Notes: generated by a model from the letters alone, not told the origin. A DNA stretch of 64,000 nt from Vagococcus acidifermentans (GCF_003987655.1 NZ_NGKC01000004.1:1-64000), one strand, 5' to 3'. Counted from the first letter of the stretch, positions 7,590-18,499 are shown. Translations and numbers: made by a program.

Positions 7590-10295
7590 TTATTTTTTTG
7601 TCCAGCGGAGTGTGTGGATTTTACCCGGGGCAAGCGTATCTTTGAGCGGTTCATCTTTGAACGCTTCAATCATATTTGCCTCGTGTGCCTGATAACCCGG
7701 CATGCTGATTCGGACGGCTGCCGGTTCCGCGTTTGACAGGTTGAACCCTCTGGTGACAATGTCATTGTTTGCCTTGTTCAGTTTCAGCGCTGTCAATGCA
7801 TAGCGGGTGTTGTCAACGGCCAGTGTTTGGCGGGCAGCCGGCAGCGTGCCGGTATGTCTGTCAGTCTGTGTGACGACCAGCGGGATTTGGAACTGCTGAG
7901 CCGCTATAAAGGTGTCATACAGATCATTTTTTCCGTGACAAGAGAACGCGAACTGCACCGTATGTTCTCCCAGACATTGAGCTTCCGGTGTCGGGAAGTA
8001 GCCCCAATCACCCAATTCGCCGACCGACCGCAGCAAGGTCACCGCAACAGTTTTCCGATTTTTGAGAAGTTCATACTCATTCAAGCCGTAGTTTGCTACA
8101 GTGACACCTTTGCCGTCAGCGTCATGGATATTGACAAAGCTGTGCTGATGCTGCGGGTTCTCCGGGTTTTTCCAATGATTTTCATTGACATCATTCGGAC
8201 GCTCGACCACTTCAAAAATGCTTTCCGCTAAATGTGTTTCCGCGGCTAAATCAGTCGGGAACAGTACCCGCAGCCGGTGATCCTTGCTTTGATTATCGAC
8301 GGTAGTCGTGAATGTCAGCTGTCTGCTGTTTTTATCCAGACGAATTGCCGTGCGAATCGTGAACGGCACCAGCTCATCGTTGCGCCGGGCAGTCCGGCTG
8401 CGCATTTCGACGACAGACTCTTGCTCTTTCAGCAGACGCTCATCTGCGGCCGACGGAATCATCATTCTTTGGGTGACAAGGATTTCCCCGGTCAATGCGG
8501 AGTTGACTGTCACTTTGCGTTCTGTCGGGAAGTGATGGGCATACAGCGCTTTGCCGCCTTCAGGCTGTTTGTAAATATACTCATTGCCAACGTCGCCTGT
8601 GTTTTCAAACATCATTAAATCAGTATAGGTCCGGTTGGACAGTTTATCAGTCACTGTCACTAGGCCGTCAGCGTTGACAGCGGCTGATAAATAGTTGTTT
8701 TCCAGTGTGAAGCTGAATTCGTCGACTATCGTCCGGTCTGCCTGTTTTTGCGCGGGCGTACGGGGTACAGCTGCCAGAGCTTTCCATGACATGCCGGGCA
8801 GGTCATCAACCGAAACTCTGATCGTCAGATAGATGGCCATATACGGAATCCTGAACCGGTCGTCAGGCAAGTCATAGTTGAACCGGACCTGCTTGTCAAC
8901 AAGTTCGCACGGCAGTTCGTTGCCCTCGCTGTCCAACACAGTGACAGCTGTCAAGTCAGGCAATTCTTTTTCAAGTTCAGCAAACAAGCGGGAAGGAGAT
9001 CCTTCGCTGAACGGTCTGCGTTGCCATTCGATAGTTGTTTCCAGTACTGCATCACGCTGATGTCCGGATGTGTTAAAAACGATAAACGGCTTGCTGTTCT
9101 CAGGGAATGCGCTTGTGTCAATGCTTTTGCGTAGTGTCTGCAGTGCTTCATCTGCCAGAAACTTGCCGACTTGCAGCGACTTTTCATACCTTGCCATCAT
9201 TTCCCGGTGCACTTCATCGACACTGCAGCCGCAGATGCTGTCATGAGGATGGTTTTGCAGCAGTGTTTTCCACGCGTAGTCCAGCTCGTCATGCGGATAG
9301 CTACCTGAAACCTGAAAGGCCATCACTGACAGCGGCTCTGTCATATTTTCCAGCTGTCTTTGAACTTGGGTGTTCTTTTGTTTCACATAAATTCTGGCGG
9401 AAGCAGTGTTCGCCAGTGTGTACCACCCGTCAGTTTCCTGACTGGTCAATTCACCGCTGACAGTGTTCAGGTTTTCCGGCAAATCTGCCGTGACTGCCTC
9501 AATGTAGTCATCAAAACTGCTATGAATGAATTCATAGTCAGGAAATAGTTCATTTGCCAGACGAATCGCCTCTGTAACATCCTTCTGCACAGGCTGATGG
9601 TCGACACCGTTCATCATCAGCAGGTGAGGGGTGGCGGCAAATTTTTCGGCATCCGCCAGTTTTTGATTCCAGAAGCGGACGGCAGCTTCTTTTTCTACAG
9701 GAATTTCATTACCGTTACTGTACCAGTTGGCAAACAAGATGGCGAAAATTTTGGAATCATCAGGACTTTGCCACCACATTTCCGAAAATTGCGACGTATA
9801 CTTGTCGCTGTCAATAACAGCATTATTGAAGCCTGTTGGTTTGACACCCCGGCCGAAAGCCGCTGTTTTGATACCGGCTTCCACCATCATCTGAGGCGCC
9901 TGCCCCATGTTGCCGAAGGTATCCGGGAAATACCCCAGCATCACAGGCTGGCCCCATTTGCGGCTTTCTTCCAGCCCAATCATTGTATTACGCGCGTTTG
10001 CCTCGCTGCTGATTAAAAAATCATCCTGCAAAATATAGAAAGGACCGATTTTCAATTTGCCGCAAGCAATTGCCCGTCTGACATCAGCTTCGCGTTCCGG
10101 ACGGACTTGCAGGTAGTCATCCAGAATGATGGTCTGCCCATCCAAATGAAAACTGTGAAACTCAGGGTCGCTCTCAAATAAGTCAAGCAGGTCATCCATC
10201 AAACGGATTAAACGCATGTGATGCTGTTCGTAAGACATGTACCATTCGCGGTCCCAGTGGCTGTGTGAAATGATGTAGACTTTTTTCTTAGTCAT
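7590..10295 (-). CDS. GH38 alpha-mannosidase (cytoplasmic)
   Basis: Alpha-mannosidase of glycoside hydrolase family 38, about 901 residues, no signal peptide. The N terminus carries the metal-site motif SHSHWDREW (residues 10-18). The probable nucleophile is D125 in [12 protein letters not shown], at the expected place after a second metal-ligand region. A helical centre (about 300-420) and long C-terminal beta domains complete the usual architecture. ATG 10295 overlaps the GH125 stop in ATGACTAA and has AAGGAG 7 nt upstream, so translation is probably coupled; the longer open frame to 10346 is rejected. It likely removes alpha-1,3 (and other) mannoses from imported N-glycan cores together with GH125. 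Confidence 0.92.
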   Translation of the reverse strand: MTKKKVYIISHSHWDREWYMSYEQHHMRLIRLMDDLLDLFESDPEFHSFHLDGQTIILDDYLQVRPEREADVRRAIACGKLKIGPFYILQDDFLISSEANARNTMIGLEESRKWGQPVMLGYFPDTFGNMGQAPQMMVEAGIKTAAFGRGVKPTGFNNAVIDSDKYTSQFSEMWWQSPDDSKIFAILFANWYSNGNEIPVEKEAAVRFWNQKLADAEKFAATPHLLMMNGVDHQPVQKDVTEAIRLANELFPDYEFIHSSFDDYIEAVTADLPENLNTVSGELTSQETDGWYTLANTASARIYVKQKNTQVQRQLENMTEPLSVMAFQVSGSYPHDELDYAWKTLLQNHPHDSICGCSVDEVHREMMARYEKSLQVGKFLADEALQTLRKSIDTSAFPENSKPFIVFNTSGHQRDAVLETTIEWQRRPFSEGSPSRLFAELEKELPDLTAVTVLDSEGNELPCELVDKQVRFNYDLPDDRFRIPYMAIYLTIRVSVDDLPGMSWKALAAVPRTPAQKQADRTIVDEFSFTLENNYLSAAVNADGLVTVTDKLSNRTYTDLMMFENTGDVGNEYIYKQPEGGKALYAHHFPTERKVTVNSALTGEILVTQRMMIPSAADERLLKEQESVVEMRSRTARRNDELVPFTIRTAIRLDKNSRQLTFTTTVDNQSKDHRLRVLFPTDLAAETHLAESIFEVVERPNDVNENHWKNPENPQHQHSFVNIHDADGKGVTVANYGLNEYELLKNRKTVAVTLLRSVGELGDWGYFPTPEAQCLGEHTVQFAFSCHGKNDLYDTFIAAQQFQIPLVVTQTDRHTGTLPAARQTLAVDNTRYALTALKLNKANNDIVTRGFNLSNAEPAAVRISMPGYQAHEANMIEAFKDEPLKDTLAPGKIHTLRWTKK

Positions 10296-11613
10296 TAGTT
10301 GTCTCCTTTGTATTTTCCGGCATGTGCGAGTCAATCGTGATGTCAAAGAAATCCATCACCAGTTCGCAAAACATCATGTTTGCCCAAGAGAACCATTCGC
10401 GTGTGAAATTGTCCGGGTTGTTGACATCAAATCCTTCATGCATCAGGTTGGTTCCGCCGTCACAGGCAACCAGCGTATCCAGAATCCGTTCCTTTTCGGA
10501 TTTATCGTTTGTCGTCAACCCTTCGATAGCCATCGCAATCGGCCAGACATAGTTCTCCGGCGTGTGCGAACTGCCGATGCCTTTGGCGTATTGCCCTTCG
10601 TAGAAGAAGGGATTTTCATCACTCAGCAATGTGCGGCGTGTCGCCAGATACAGCGGGTCTTCCTTGTCGCAGTAGCCAAGATACGGTGCCGACATCAGAC
10701 TTGGGACGTTCGAGTCGTCCATGATACTGGCATTCCCCAATCCGTCCACTTCATAAGCAAAGACAGACTCTCCGGCTTTGTTCGAAACAACGGCATAATC
10801 AGCGATGCCCTGCTTGATATTGCCGCGTAGTCGGCGGATGTGGTTCACCAGCTCCGGGTCGTCGAATAACGTCGTATAAATATCTTCAAGGTAATGCAAG
10901 GCAACGACCGCAAACATGTTCGACGGCACCAGATACCCGTACGTACAGCGGTCATCGCTTGGTCTGAAGCCGGACCAAGTCATGCCGGTCTTTTTGACGG
11001 GTGTTCCTTTTCCGTCATGGGTCAGCGTGTCTTCCTGGCGCCAGGTGTCCCGCTGGAATGTATAAGGCGACTGGTCATGGTCTTGCTCCACCGTCCAGAC
11101 GTCGACAATTTTTTTGACACCGTCATGAAAATCCTGATTAAACTGTTCTGTTTCGCCGGTGATTTTGTAAAGAAGGTAAGCCAGCTGGACAGGGTAGCAG
11201 AGGGAATCGATTTCATATTTCCGTTCCCAAATCCACGGATTCATTTCAGTGTGATCCGTCTGATGACCGTTTCCGTTCGCCTCTTCATTGAAGGCATTGG
11301 CATACGGGTCGATGTTGATGTATTTGAACTGCCGTTTAACAAGACCGGCAATCATTTGTTTAAGGTCTGCATCATTTTTGGCAATCGGCAAATAAGGTCT
11401 GACTTGGGCAGTCGAATCTCTCAGCCACATTGCCGGAATATCTCCAGTCAACACAAATGTCGTGCCATCATCCAGTCGTTTGACGGTTGTCAGCAGCGTA
11501 TTCGCAAAAGCGGCGTTGAAATTTTTAGCCCAGTGCGCGCGTGCTTCACCGCAGCGCTCAGTAATGTCTGCCATAAACCGGCTGACGGATAATGGTATTT
11601 CAGAATAAGGCAT
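10288..11613 (-). CDS. GH125 exo-alpha-1,6-mannosidase
   Basis: Exo-alpha-1,6-mannosidase of family GH125, 441 residues, cytoplasmic. Characteristic motifs are [18 protein letters not shown] (about residues 56-73), [21 protein letters not shown] and the C-terminal [12 protein letters not shown]. The length agrees with the characterised Streptococcus pneumoniae enzyme. ATG 11613 follows AAGGAGATGCTGAT. It is the first gene of a two-gene operon with GH38, and its promoter carries paired GATATATC boxes. In pneumococcus GH125, GH38 and GH92 form one N-glycan catabolism cluster, and the same trio is present here. Confidence 0.93.
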   Translation of the reverse strand: MPYSEIPLSVSRFMADITERCGEARAHWAKNFNAAFANTLLTTVKRLDDGTTFVLTGDIPAMWLRDSTAQVRPYLPIAKNDADLKQMIAGLVKRQFKYINIDPYANAFNEEANGNGHQTDHTEMNPWIWERKYEIDSLCYPVQLAYLLYKITGETEQFNQDFHDGVKKIVDVWTVEQDHDQSPYTFQRDTWRQEDTLTHDGKGTPVKKTGMTWSGFRPSDDRCTYGYLVPSNMFAVVALHYLEDIYTTLFDDPELVNHIRRLRGNIKQGIADYAVVSNKAGESVFAYEVDGLGNASIMDDSNVPSLMSAPYLGYCDKEDPLYLATRRTLLSDENPFFYEGQYAKGIGSSHTPENYVWPIAMAIEGLTTNDKSEKERILDTLVACDGGTNLMHEGFDVNNPDNFTREWFSWANMMFCELVMDFFDITIDSHMPENTKETTND

Positions 11614-11627
11614 ATCAGCATCTCCTT

Positions 11628-11683
11628 TTGATATATCAATTATTTACATAAATAATTATATGATATATCATATAAGAAGTCCA
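11628..11683 (-). promoter_or_regulatory. GH125-GH38 promoter with two palindromic operator boxes
   Basis: On the minus strand a -35 TGGACT (11683-11678) and a -10 TATAAT (11660-11655) are spaced by 17 bp. A perfect 16-bp palindrome ATATGATATATCATAT (11658-11673) fills the spacer, and a second perfect palindrome TTGATATATCAA lies at 11628-11639 downstream of the start point. The box centres are 32 bp apart, about three helical turns. The GntR-type regulator read divergently from 11760 is the likely ligand. The same pair of boxes occurs at the GH92 promoter. Confidence 0.8.
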
Positions 11684-11759
11684 GTTCTTTTATTAATCTG
11701 TAATAAGTAAGAAAAATTATGGTAAAATAAAATAGAACATAAAGAAAAGAGGGGACAAT

Positions 11760-12833
11760 ATGGGGCAGCAGCCATTATATAAAAAGATATATCAATTTCT
11801 GAAAGACGGGATTTCCACAGGTGAATTTCCGCCGGACAGTCAGTTGCCGACCGAACTTGAACTGGCAGATATGTTTGCCGTCAGCCGCATCACTTCAAAA
11901 CGGGCATTAGTCGAACTGGAAAACGAAGGACTGATCAAACGGGTGCGGGGGAAGGGCAGTTTTGTCTTGAAGCCGCTTCAACAGACGGCCGATTCACAAA
12001 GCAATGACATTCTTTTGATGCTACCCTTTGGTCACAACGAAGGCTTCGGCAATTACAGTGAAGGTATTTTGGCTGCCCTGCAAGGAACACCTTACCGGCT
12101 GAATATCCAGCCGCATCAGGATACGGACAAAGACAACTGGTACCGGCTGATGTCGGATTTTTGCGGCATGATTTATTATCCGATGAGCACGCGTCAAAGC
12201 ATTGAATTTTTGTTTTACAGCCGGCTCAATCAGTATCCCTTAGTGCTGCTGGATAAAAAAATCGAGTCAATTGATTACCCGGCAATTGTTGCAGACAACT
12301 TTGCCGGCGGGAAATTGGCGGCCGAACATCTTATTGCGGCAGGCTGCCAGCATGTCTGCTTTGTTCATACTGAAAATTTATCTGATGTTTCCTCAGTCAG
12401 GGAGCGCTACCTCGGCTATTTATCGGCTGTATACGCCCATGAGCTTGCATCAGCTGATTTTGCAGTTACCGGCAATCTAAATGAAGAAGATTTCGGCAAA
12501 GAGATAGTCCAATTGATTCAAACAAATGCCGCACGCCTCGAAAAGACCGGTTTGATTATGGAAAACGACTTGCTGGCCATTAAAATGATGAGCACATTGG
12601 AAAGAACCGGCGTTGCAGTACCAGATGAAGCAGCCGTCGTCGGTTTTGACAATATTCAGGCAGCAGCCCTGGTGCAGCCCGGTCTGACAACAGTGTCTCA
12701 AGATTTTCACCAGATGGGCAGACAAGCAGCGGACTTGCTGCTGGCCCAAATCGAAAGCGGCGATATAAGCCAAACTGTCCACACAGTACCTGTCCAATTA
12801 ATCATCAGAGAAAGCAGTTTTAGAGAGGAGTAG
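11760..12833 (+). CDS. GntR-family regulator with LacI-type sugar-sensing domain
   Basis: Transcription factor of 357 residues. The N-terminal winged helix (about 1-70) shows the GntR signature PLYKKIYQFLKDGISTGEFPPDSQLPTE and the recognition segment FAVSRITSKRALVELENEG. The rest is a LacI/periplasmic-binding-like sensor (VLLDKKI, VVGFDNIQAAALVQPGLTTVSQD), as in AraR. RBS GAGGGGA precedes ATG 11760. It is divergent from GH125-GH38 and 4 bp from GH84, so it probably senses an N-glycan-derived sugar and represses through the GATATATC boxes. Effector unknown. Confidence 0.88.
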   Translation: MGQQPLYKKIYQFLKDGISTGEFPPDSQLPTELELADMFAVSRITSKRALVELENEGLIKRVRGKGSFVLKPLQQTADSQSNDILLMLPFGHNEGFGNYSEGILAALQGTPYRLNIQPHQDTDKDNWYRLMSDFCGMIYYPMSTRQSIEFLFYSRLNQYPLVLLDKKIESIDYPAIVADNFAGGKLAAEHLIAAGCQHVCFVHTENLSDVSSVRERYLGYLSAVYAHELASADFAVTGNLNEEDFGKEIVQLIQTNAARLEKTGLIMENDLLAIKMMSTLERTGVAVPDEAAVVGFDNIQAAALVQPGLTTVSQDFHQMGRQAADLLLAQIESGDISQTVHTVPVQLIIRESSFREE

Positions 12834-12837
12834 TGTC

Positions 12838-14496
12838 ATGTCGCAGACAGCACTTGCAAAAATAATGGAAGAGTATCAAGAAGTATATTTCAAAGGAGCA
12901 TATTTGTCTTTTAAAAAGGAACAGCTGGACGTCCTGTTTTCCGGCCGGTTTTATCGCTTCCAAACACATCAGGAGATGATTGCTGAAAATGACGCTTCCC
13001 CGCTGTTACGCTGGTTGAACACAGACGAAGCCGATTCCGCGGATTTAGTTGTGACCCATCATTATGACAGGCACATGAAACCGGACGCCTTTGCTTTAAT
13101 TGTGGCACAGACAGGCGAAGTCACGATCACGACCAATAATCTCAGAGGGTTCCGGTATGCGCTGGAGGCGTTTATGCGTTTGGTAATCAAGGAAGACGGA
13201 GCGGTTATCTGTCCGGTCGTGACAATTGCCCACAGTCCTTCGTTTCAAATCAGAGGCGTCATTGAAGGATTTTACGGTGAACCGTGGACGAAAGAGGAGA
13301 GACTGGACTGCTTGCGGTTTATGGCGGCCAATCGGCTGAACACCTATATGTACGCGCCAAAAGACGATGATTATCAGCGGAAACTATGGCGTGAACCTTA
13401 TCCCGAAACGTATCTGGAACATTTCCGGGAGCTGCTGGCAACGGCTGAACAGGCTGACATTGATTTCTGGTACATGATCAGTCCGGGCAATGACATTGCC
13501 TTTACTGAACAGGATGATATGCGGGTGCTCGAAGCGAAACTTGAACAGCTCGTCAACTTGGGTGTCCGCCGCTTCGGCTTGCTGATGGACGATATTGATT
13601 ATGTTTTGACTGGTAAAAACCGTGTCCGTTTCGGCCACTCGGCTTATGCGCATGCATATTTGGCACAACGGGTCGATGATTATTTGCAGCGGGTATTGGA
13701 TGACTACACATTGGCTGTCTGTCCGACTGAGTATGACAACAGCACCGATTCTGAATACCTGACACTGCTTACCCAGAAACTGCCGCAGCATATTGCTTTG
13801 TTCTGGACAGGACCAGCCACGCTGGCCGGTCAAATCACAACTGAAGAGCTGATGGTCATGTCTGAAAGTTACGGGCGTCAGCTTATCATCTGGGACAATA
13901 TTCCGGTCAACGACTATCTGGATGACAAACAGCGGCTTTTTTTAAGTCCTTACGCAAATCGCACCCCGAGAATGGCCGATGAAGCCTTCAACGTACTGGG
14001 GGTCGTGTCCAACCCGATGATTCAATGGGAGTTGTCGAAGCTGACGATTGCAGATATGAGCCATTATTTGTGGGACTGTACGGCGTACCGGCCAGAAAGT
14101 TCGTGGCAGCACGTCCTGTCCGAGTATACACAAAGCACTGAACTGGCCGATGCACTGCGGATTTTCTGCTGGCACAATCAGAACAGATACACTCGCGGCA
14201 GTGTCCCGCACACCGTTCAGCAAAAATTGTCACAACAGGATATCCCGGCACTGTCTGGATATTTGGCAGAACTGCTGCAAGCGGTCAAGTGTCTTGAAAA
14301 ACTGCCTAATCCCGAGTTTCAAAAAAAGGCAGCGCCGTGGTTTGAACGGGTCAAGCAAGATGATAAGCTGTGGCAAGCCGTTTTAGCCGATGACGTGCCG
14401 ATAATGACGCAGCTGCAAAAAGAATTGTCAAAAGCTTCCTGCCGTATCGGTACTGATATCCCGATGACGTTCTTGGCACAAAAAAGAGGGGAATGA
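12838..14496 (+). CDS. GH84 beta-N-acetylglucosaminidase
   Basis: Retaining beta-N-acetylhexosaminidase of family GH84, 552 residues, no signal peptide. Residues about 20-125 form the small N-terminal alpha/beta domain. The catalytic barrel starts at RGVIEGFYGEPWT (139-151), and the paired catalytic aspartates are D251-D252 in LLMDDID, typical of substrate-assisted hexosaminidases of this family. RBS GAGGAG precedes ATG 12838. It probably removes GlcNAc from imported glycans, the role that a GH20 enzyme plays in the pneumococcal cluster. It is co-transcribed with the upstream regulator, and its last codons overlap an in-frame ATG of the kinase gene. Confidence 0.92.
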   Translation: MSQTALAKIMEEYQEVYFKGAYLSFKKEQLDVLFSGRFYRFQTHQEMIAENDASPLLRWLNTDEADSADLVVTHHYDRHMKPDAFALIVAQTGEVTITTNNLRGFRYALEAFMRLVIKEDGAVICPVVTIAHSPSFQIRGVIEGFYGEPWTKEERLDCLRFMAANRLNTYMYAPKDDDYQRKLWREPYPETYLEHFRELLATAEQADIDFWYMISPGNDIAFTEQDDMRVLEAKLEQLVNLGVRRFGLLMDDIDYVLTGKNRVRFGHSAYAHAYLAQRVDDYLQRVLDDYTLAVCPTEYDNSTDSEYLTLLTQKLPQHIALFWTGPATLAGQITTEELMVMSESYGRQLIIWDNIPVNDYLDDKQRLFLSPYANRTPRMADEAFNVLGVVSNPMIQWELSKLTIADMSHYLWDCTAYRPESSWQHVLSEYTQSTELADALRIFCWHNQNRYTRGSVPHTVQQKLSQQDIPALSGYLAELLQAVKCLEKLPNPEFQKKAAPWFERVKQDDKLWQAVLADDVPIMTQLQKELSKASCRIGTDIPMTFLAQKRGE

Positions 14497-14513
14497 CAAA
14501 AAGAGGGACAGAC

Positions 14514-16226
14514 ATGAAAGGACAAAAGCGGTTAGTGATGCGCAGGCTGATGCGTATCTACTCTTATATTATGATAGTGGTCATTGTGCTGTTTTCCATC
14601 ATTGTGTGTGTCACAAGTATGTCGCAGAAATACAAAGAAATAAACAATGATGTGGAACGTGTCGCGTACCGGACCAAACAATTTTTCAGCGACAGTGACC
14701 AGATTATTTCCAGAACGGCGCGGGAGCTGGTCAATCCGCCGGAACAAATCGATAGTTTGATGAAATATTTTCAGCTCGACAATGCCGGTTATTTAGCTTA
14801 CTCATTAAAAAAATTCAATCAGACCAACAGGGACACCCAATTTTACTTGCCGAATTTTTCCACTCAGATTTTATTAAACTATCAAGACGTGTACGGCATC
14901 GGGATTTCTCTGGACAATGAGACGGAAGCTTTTTATGCCACTCAGGAAAAAAAAGACGGGACAAAAAGGAAGAAACTAGCGACAACTACAGGGAAAATCC
15001 AGCTGGCCAAGCGTCTGATTGATTCCGATACATCAAGCAGTGTCGGAGTCATGACAATGGATTTCAACCCGGAGTATTTGCTAAATGACATTGAAACGAT
15101 TTTAGGCGATCATCGAGATGTCGAAATCATTGCCTTTAAGGAAAACGACAACACACTGCTGCAGTATGCAAACGGTAAAATAACAACAGAAAAACGCGTG
15201 AGCGATCCCTTCGGCACATATACCAATGATAATTACCTGTCTCATTCGTACAGCTCCACATATGGCGTCACAACCATTGCCTACGTTCCGCGTACGGCAG
15301 TAGTCACTTATGCATTCAGGAGTATCTGGCTGGTACTGCTGATTAATTTAGCACTGATTATCATTCTGATTGTCACGCTGCGGATGACGTTTGATGATTA
15401 TGTGGAAACACTTGGCCACATTAATGCCGAATTGAACAAAATCGCAAAAGATGACATGAGCGGCCGGCTGGATGTGCCCAACAAGCGGGTCGGCGAGCTG
15501 ATTGAAATCACCGACAATGTCAACATGATGCTTGATCGAATTGAAAAGAATATCAAAGATATTTACCAGCTGGAAATCGAACAGAAAAATGCCCATATGA
15601 AAGCCTTGCAGGCGCAGATTAATCCGCATTTTTTATACAATACACTGGAGTATATCCGGATGTACGCGGTCAATATCGATGCGGACGAATTGGCTGATGT
15701 GGTGTATGCTTTTGCCAGTCTGCTGAGAAACAATATTTCTTCTGAAAAAACGACGACGCTGGAACAAGAACTGGCTTTTTGCGAAAAATACGTGTACTTG
15801 TATCAAATGCGTTATCCTGACCGGATTGCCTATTCCTTCACTATCGAGGAGTCGCTGACCCGGCTTGAACTGCCGAAGTTCAGCTTGCAGCCTCTTGTTG
15901 AAAACTATTTTGTGCACGGCATCGACTACAAACGCAAGGACAATGCGATTCGTCTTTCCGCTTATCGCACAGACGGAGCAGCCTACATATTGGTTGAAGA
16001 TAACGGCAAAGGAGTGGCTGAGGAAGAGCGGCAGCGGCTGACGCGTATGCTGGAACAAAACGACATCAACGGCCAATCAATCGGTTTGACAAATGTGAAT
16101 GAGCGGTTGAAAGCCTTTTTCGGCGATGCATACAGCATGGCACTTTCCGCCAGCAAGTTGGGCGGTCTGCTGATTACTATCCGTATCATTTTACCGGATT
16201 CCCCCGGCACTCATAACCAGCTTTAA
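14514..16226 (+). CDS. YesM-type sensor histidine kinase
   Basis: Membrane histidine kinase of about 570 residues. A membrane segment at about residues 14-35 and a second at about 270-295 enclose an extracellular sensor domain. HAMP follows, then the His_kinase motif QAQINPHFLYNTLEYIRMY with the phosphoacceptor His, and an ATPase domain with VEDNGKGV. I prefer ATG 14514 because AGAGGG lies 6-10 nt upstream; ATG 14493 overlapping the GH84 stop is possible. It most likely phosphorylates the YesN-type regulator at 6130-7551, as no other partner is visible. Ligand unknown, perhaps via the importer lipoprotein. Confidence 0.87.
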   Translation: MKGQKRLVMRRLMRIYSYIMIVVIVLFSIIVCVTSMSQKYKEINNDVERVAYRTKQFFSDSDQIISRTARELVNPPEQIDSLMKYFQLDNAGYLAYSLKKFNQTNRDTQFYLPNFSTQILLNYQDVYGIGISLDNETEAFYATQEKKDGTKRKKLATTTGKIQLAKRLIDSDTSSSVGVMTMDFNPEYLLNDIETILGDHRDVEIIAFKENDNTLLQYANGKITTEKRVSDPFGTYTNDNYLSHSYSSTYGVTTIAYVPRTAVVTYAFRSIWLVLLINLALIIILIVTLRMTFDDYVETLGHINAELNKIAKDDMSGRLDVPNKRVGELIEITDNVNMMLDRIEKNIKDIYQLEIEQKNAHMKALQAQINPHFLYNTLEYIRMYAVNIDADELADVVYAFASLLRNNISSEKTTTLEQELAFCEKYVYLYQMRYPDRIAYSFTIEESLTRLELPKFSLQPLVENYFVHGIDYKRKDNAIRLSAYRTDGAAYILVEDNGKGVAEEERQRLTRMLEQNDINGQSIGLTNVNERLKAFFGDAYSMALSASKLGGLLITIRIILPDSPGTHNQL

Positions 16227-16228
16227 TA

Positions 16229-16270
16229 AAACTCAGCCTCCGTCCAGTTGATCGGGCGGAGGCTGAGTTT
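16229..16270. terminator. Strong bidirectional terminator
   Basis: AAACTCAGCCTCCG (16229-16242) pairs perfectly with CGGAGGCTGAGTTT (16257-16270), extended by three more pairs inside. It separates the kinase gene from the convergent GH92 gene. Confidence 0.88.
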
Positions 16271-16301
16271 CTGCTGAATGGCAGGAGTCAGTCTGTTTGC
16301 G

Positions 16302-18488
16302 TTACTGGCGGGACGTGAGCGAGAAGGGCAGGTCTCTTTCTTGAAACGGCCGGGTCTGCGGTACCAGACACAACTCAAACGTCAATGTGCCGCCGGTCAT
16401 CAGGTCGTCATGAGTGACGAACAGCGGAGAATGCTCGGTCTGGTTGCGGTAAATCCGCTTGACATAATGATATTGCGGGACATTTTGCCGGGCTTTTATG
16501 TTCAAACGATTGCCGTTAGAAAGGTGAATCACCGCTTCGTCAAATAAGGGGATTCCCAAAACATATTCAGCAGTGCCTGGTGTCACAGGATAAAATCCAA
16601 GACTGTTGAAAATGAACCAGCCGCTCATGCTGCCATTATTTTCATCCCCGGGATATCCGTCATACCCGTGATGGAACGCTCTGGTCATCAGCTCTTTTAG
16701 CAGATGACTGCCGATGTGTGGTTGTTTGACGTAATGAAATAAATAAGGCAGATGGAAACTCGGCTGGTTCGATATTGCAATTTGTCCAAAATCAAACGCT
16801 GCAAATTCACTCATCTCATGTATTTCAAACCCGTAACCGCCAACCTCAAAACAGGCGGGTGTGTTACACAACTCTGTCAGGTGTTCGGTAAATGCCGCTT
16901 CACCGCCATGGGCCTCTATAAGTCCTTGAAAATCATGGAAAACAGCAAAACTGTTTTGCCATGCACTGCCTTCCGTGTAATCTTTCCCCCAGCTTGTCGG
17001 TCTGAACGGCTCTGAGAAATTACCGTCCGGTGTTTTACTGCGCATCAGTCCGCTTTCTTGACTTACGAGATGACGGTAATTCTGCGATGAGCGGTAATAA
17101 GCTTCTGCCAGCTCCTGTTTGCCCAGCGAAGAGGCTACCTGACCGATGCAAAAATCGCTGTAAGCATAGTCTTGCGTGTGATTGACACTTTCATGATACG
17201 TATTCGGTACATAACCCAGTGCCAAATAATCGCGGGTTCCCTGCCTGCCGTAATTAGGATGTCCGCTTTGCGTGGTTGCACCGGTCAACATTGCTTCCAA
17301 AAATTCCGGCATCAAATCAGCACGGATGTTTTTCACAGCCGCATCGGCAATGACAGCATCTACCAGCGTCCCCGGCATCAGACCGCGTTCATCGGGCGAC
17401 AGCCACTTCGGCAGGAAACCGGTATGGCGGTAACTATTTAAAAAGCCTTCAAGCATTTCTTCGTATTCGGGTACGGCAATCAGCGAGAAGAGAGGATACA
17501 CTGTTTTGTACGTGTCCCAAAAACCATTGTTGGTATAAAGATAGCCGTCCTGCACGGATTTTGAAAATGTATCGTAATGAATCGGCCGGTTTTGTGCATC
17601 TAATTCATACATTTTTTGAGGAAAGAGAAAACAGCGGTAAAGCATTTGGTAAAACAGGTCAACGCGGGATTTATCCCTGTCTGTGACCGTGATTTTTTCA
17701 AGCTGATTCAGCCACAAGCGTTCAGCTTGCAGTGTTTGCTCGTCAAAAGTCGTTTGTGTCAGTCGCGCCAAATTCAAATCGGCCTGTGCCTGACTGATGA
17801 AGGAAGTTGCTAAAATAACAGTTACCTGCTGTTCGTCCGCGTGCCCGCTGTCGGCAAATGTCAGCATCACACTGCCATTTTCCCCTTGCAGCTCGTCGGC
17901 TTTCTGTCCGTTTTCAGACAATGAAGCCGGTGTCACGCACTGCATTGCAATATACATCTTAAAATCCGGGTCTTCACATCCGCTGTAATTGATGATATGA
18001 CCTCTCAGGCAATGGTCGTCAGCCGAGTAACGGACCGCAAACCGTCCGGGGAGCGTCAGCAGCAGTTTTTTTTCTTTATCAGGCTGGTGATAAGTCATCC
18101 TGAGGTGCGCGCCGTAAGTCGACGGTGCGAGTTCACAACGGATACGATACCTGATATGATAATAACTGAGATAATGGGGATGGCAGGCGGCTTCTTCTGG
18201 TTTATAAGACCCTTGCTGCATCAGCAAATCCGTTGAAGACAAACTGCCGGCGACTGGCGACAGCAACAAGTGGGAAAAATCACCCATCCAGGGACTTGGT
18301 TGATGTGTCAGGCGAATCCCCTGTACGGTCCTGTGATGAGGGTGAAACCACCAGCTGCCTTGTTCCGAAGTGGTCTGCAAGCAGAAATAATTCATCCCAA
18401 AAGGGACACCTGTAATCGGGAGTGTATTGCCGTTTGAGTAGTGGCGGTTATTGTCAGTACCATGACGTGTATCAATTGAATGAAGCAT
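16302..18488 (-). CDS. GH92 alpha-mannosidase (cytoplasmic)
   Basis: Calcium-dependent exo-alpha-mannosidase of family GH92, about 728 residues. Motifs seen are FWDTYKTVYPLFSLI, HESVNHTQDYAYSDFCIG, and the C-terminal GYPGDENNGSMSGWFIFNSLGFYPV, all family landmarks. There is no signal peptide, unlike many Bacteroides members, so it acts inside the cell. The start is ATG 18488 with AAAGGAGG 5 nt upstream; the frame extends to 18644 only through leader sequence. It is likely to trim alpha-1,2-linked mannoses of high-mannose N-glycans. It is a single-gene unit with its own promoter. Confidence 0.92.
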   Translation of the reverse strand: MLHSIDTRHGTDNNRHYSNGNTLPITGVPFGMNYFCLQTTSEQGSWWFHPHHRTVQGIRLTHQPSPWMGDFSHLLLSPVAGSLSSTDLLMQQGSYKPEEAACHPHYLSYYHIRYRIRCELAPSTYGAHLRMTYHQPDKEKKLLLTLPGRFAVRYSADDHCLRGHIINYSGCEDPDFKMYIAMQCVTPASLSENGQKADELQGENGSVMLTFADSGHADEQQVTVILATSFISQAQADLNLARLTQTTFDEQTLQAERLWLNQLEKITVTDRDKSRVDLFYQMLYRCFLFPQKMYELDAQNRPIHYDTFSKSVQDGYLYTNNGFWDTYKTVYPLFSLIAVPEYEEMLEGFLNSYRHTGFLPKWLSPDERGLMPGTLVDAVIADAAVKNIRADLMPEFLEAMLTGATTQSGHPNYGRQGTRDYLALGYVPNTYHESVNHTQDYAYSDFCIGQVASSLGKQELAEAYYRSSQNYRHLVSQESGLMRSKTPDGNFSEPFRPTSWGKDYTEGSAWQNSFAVFHDFQGLIEAHGGEAAFTEHLTELCNTPACFEVGGYGFEIHEMSEFAAFDFGQIAISNQPSFHLPYLFHYVKQPHIGSHLLKELMTRAFHHGYDGYPGDENNGSMSGWFIFNSLGFYPVTPGTAEYVLGIPLFDEAVIHLSNGNRLNIKARQNVPQYHYVKRIYRNQTEHSPLFVTHDDLMTGGTLTFELCLVPQTRPFQERDLPFSLTSRQ

Positions 18489-18499
18489 GTGAACCTCCT

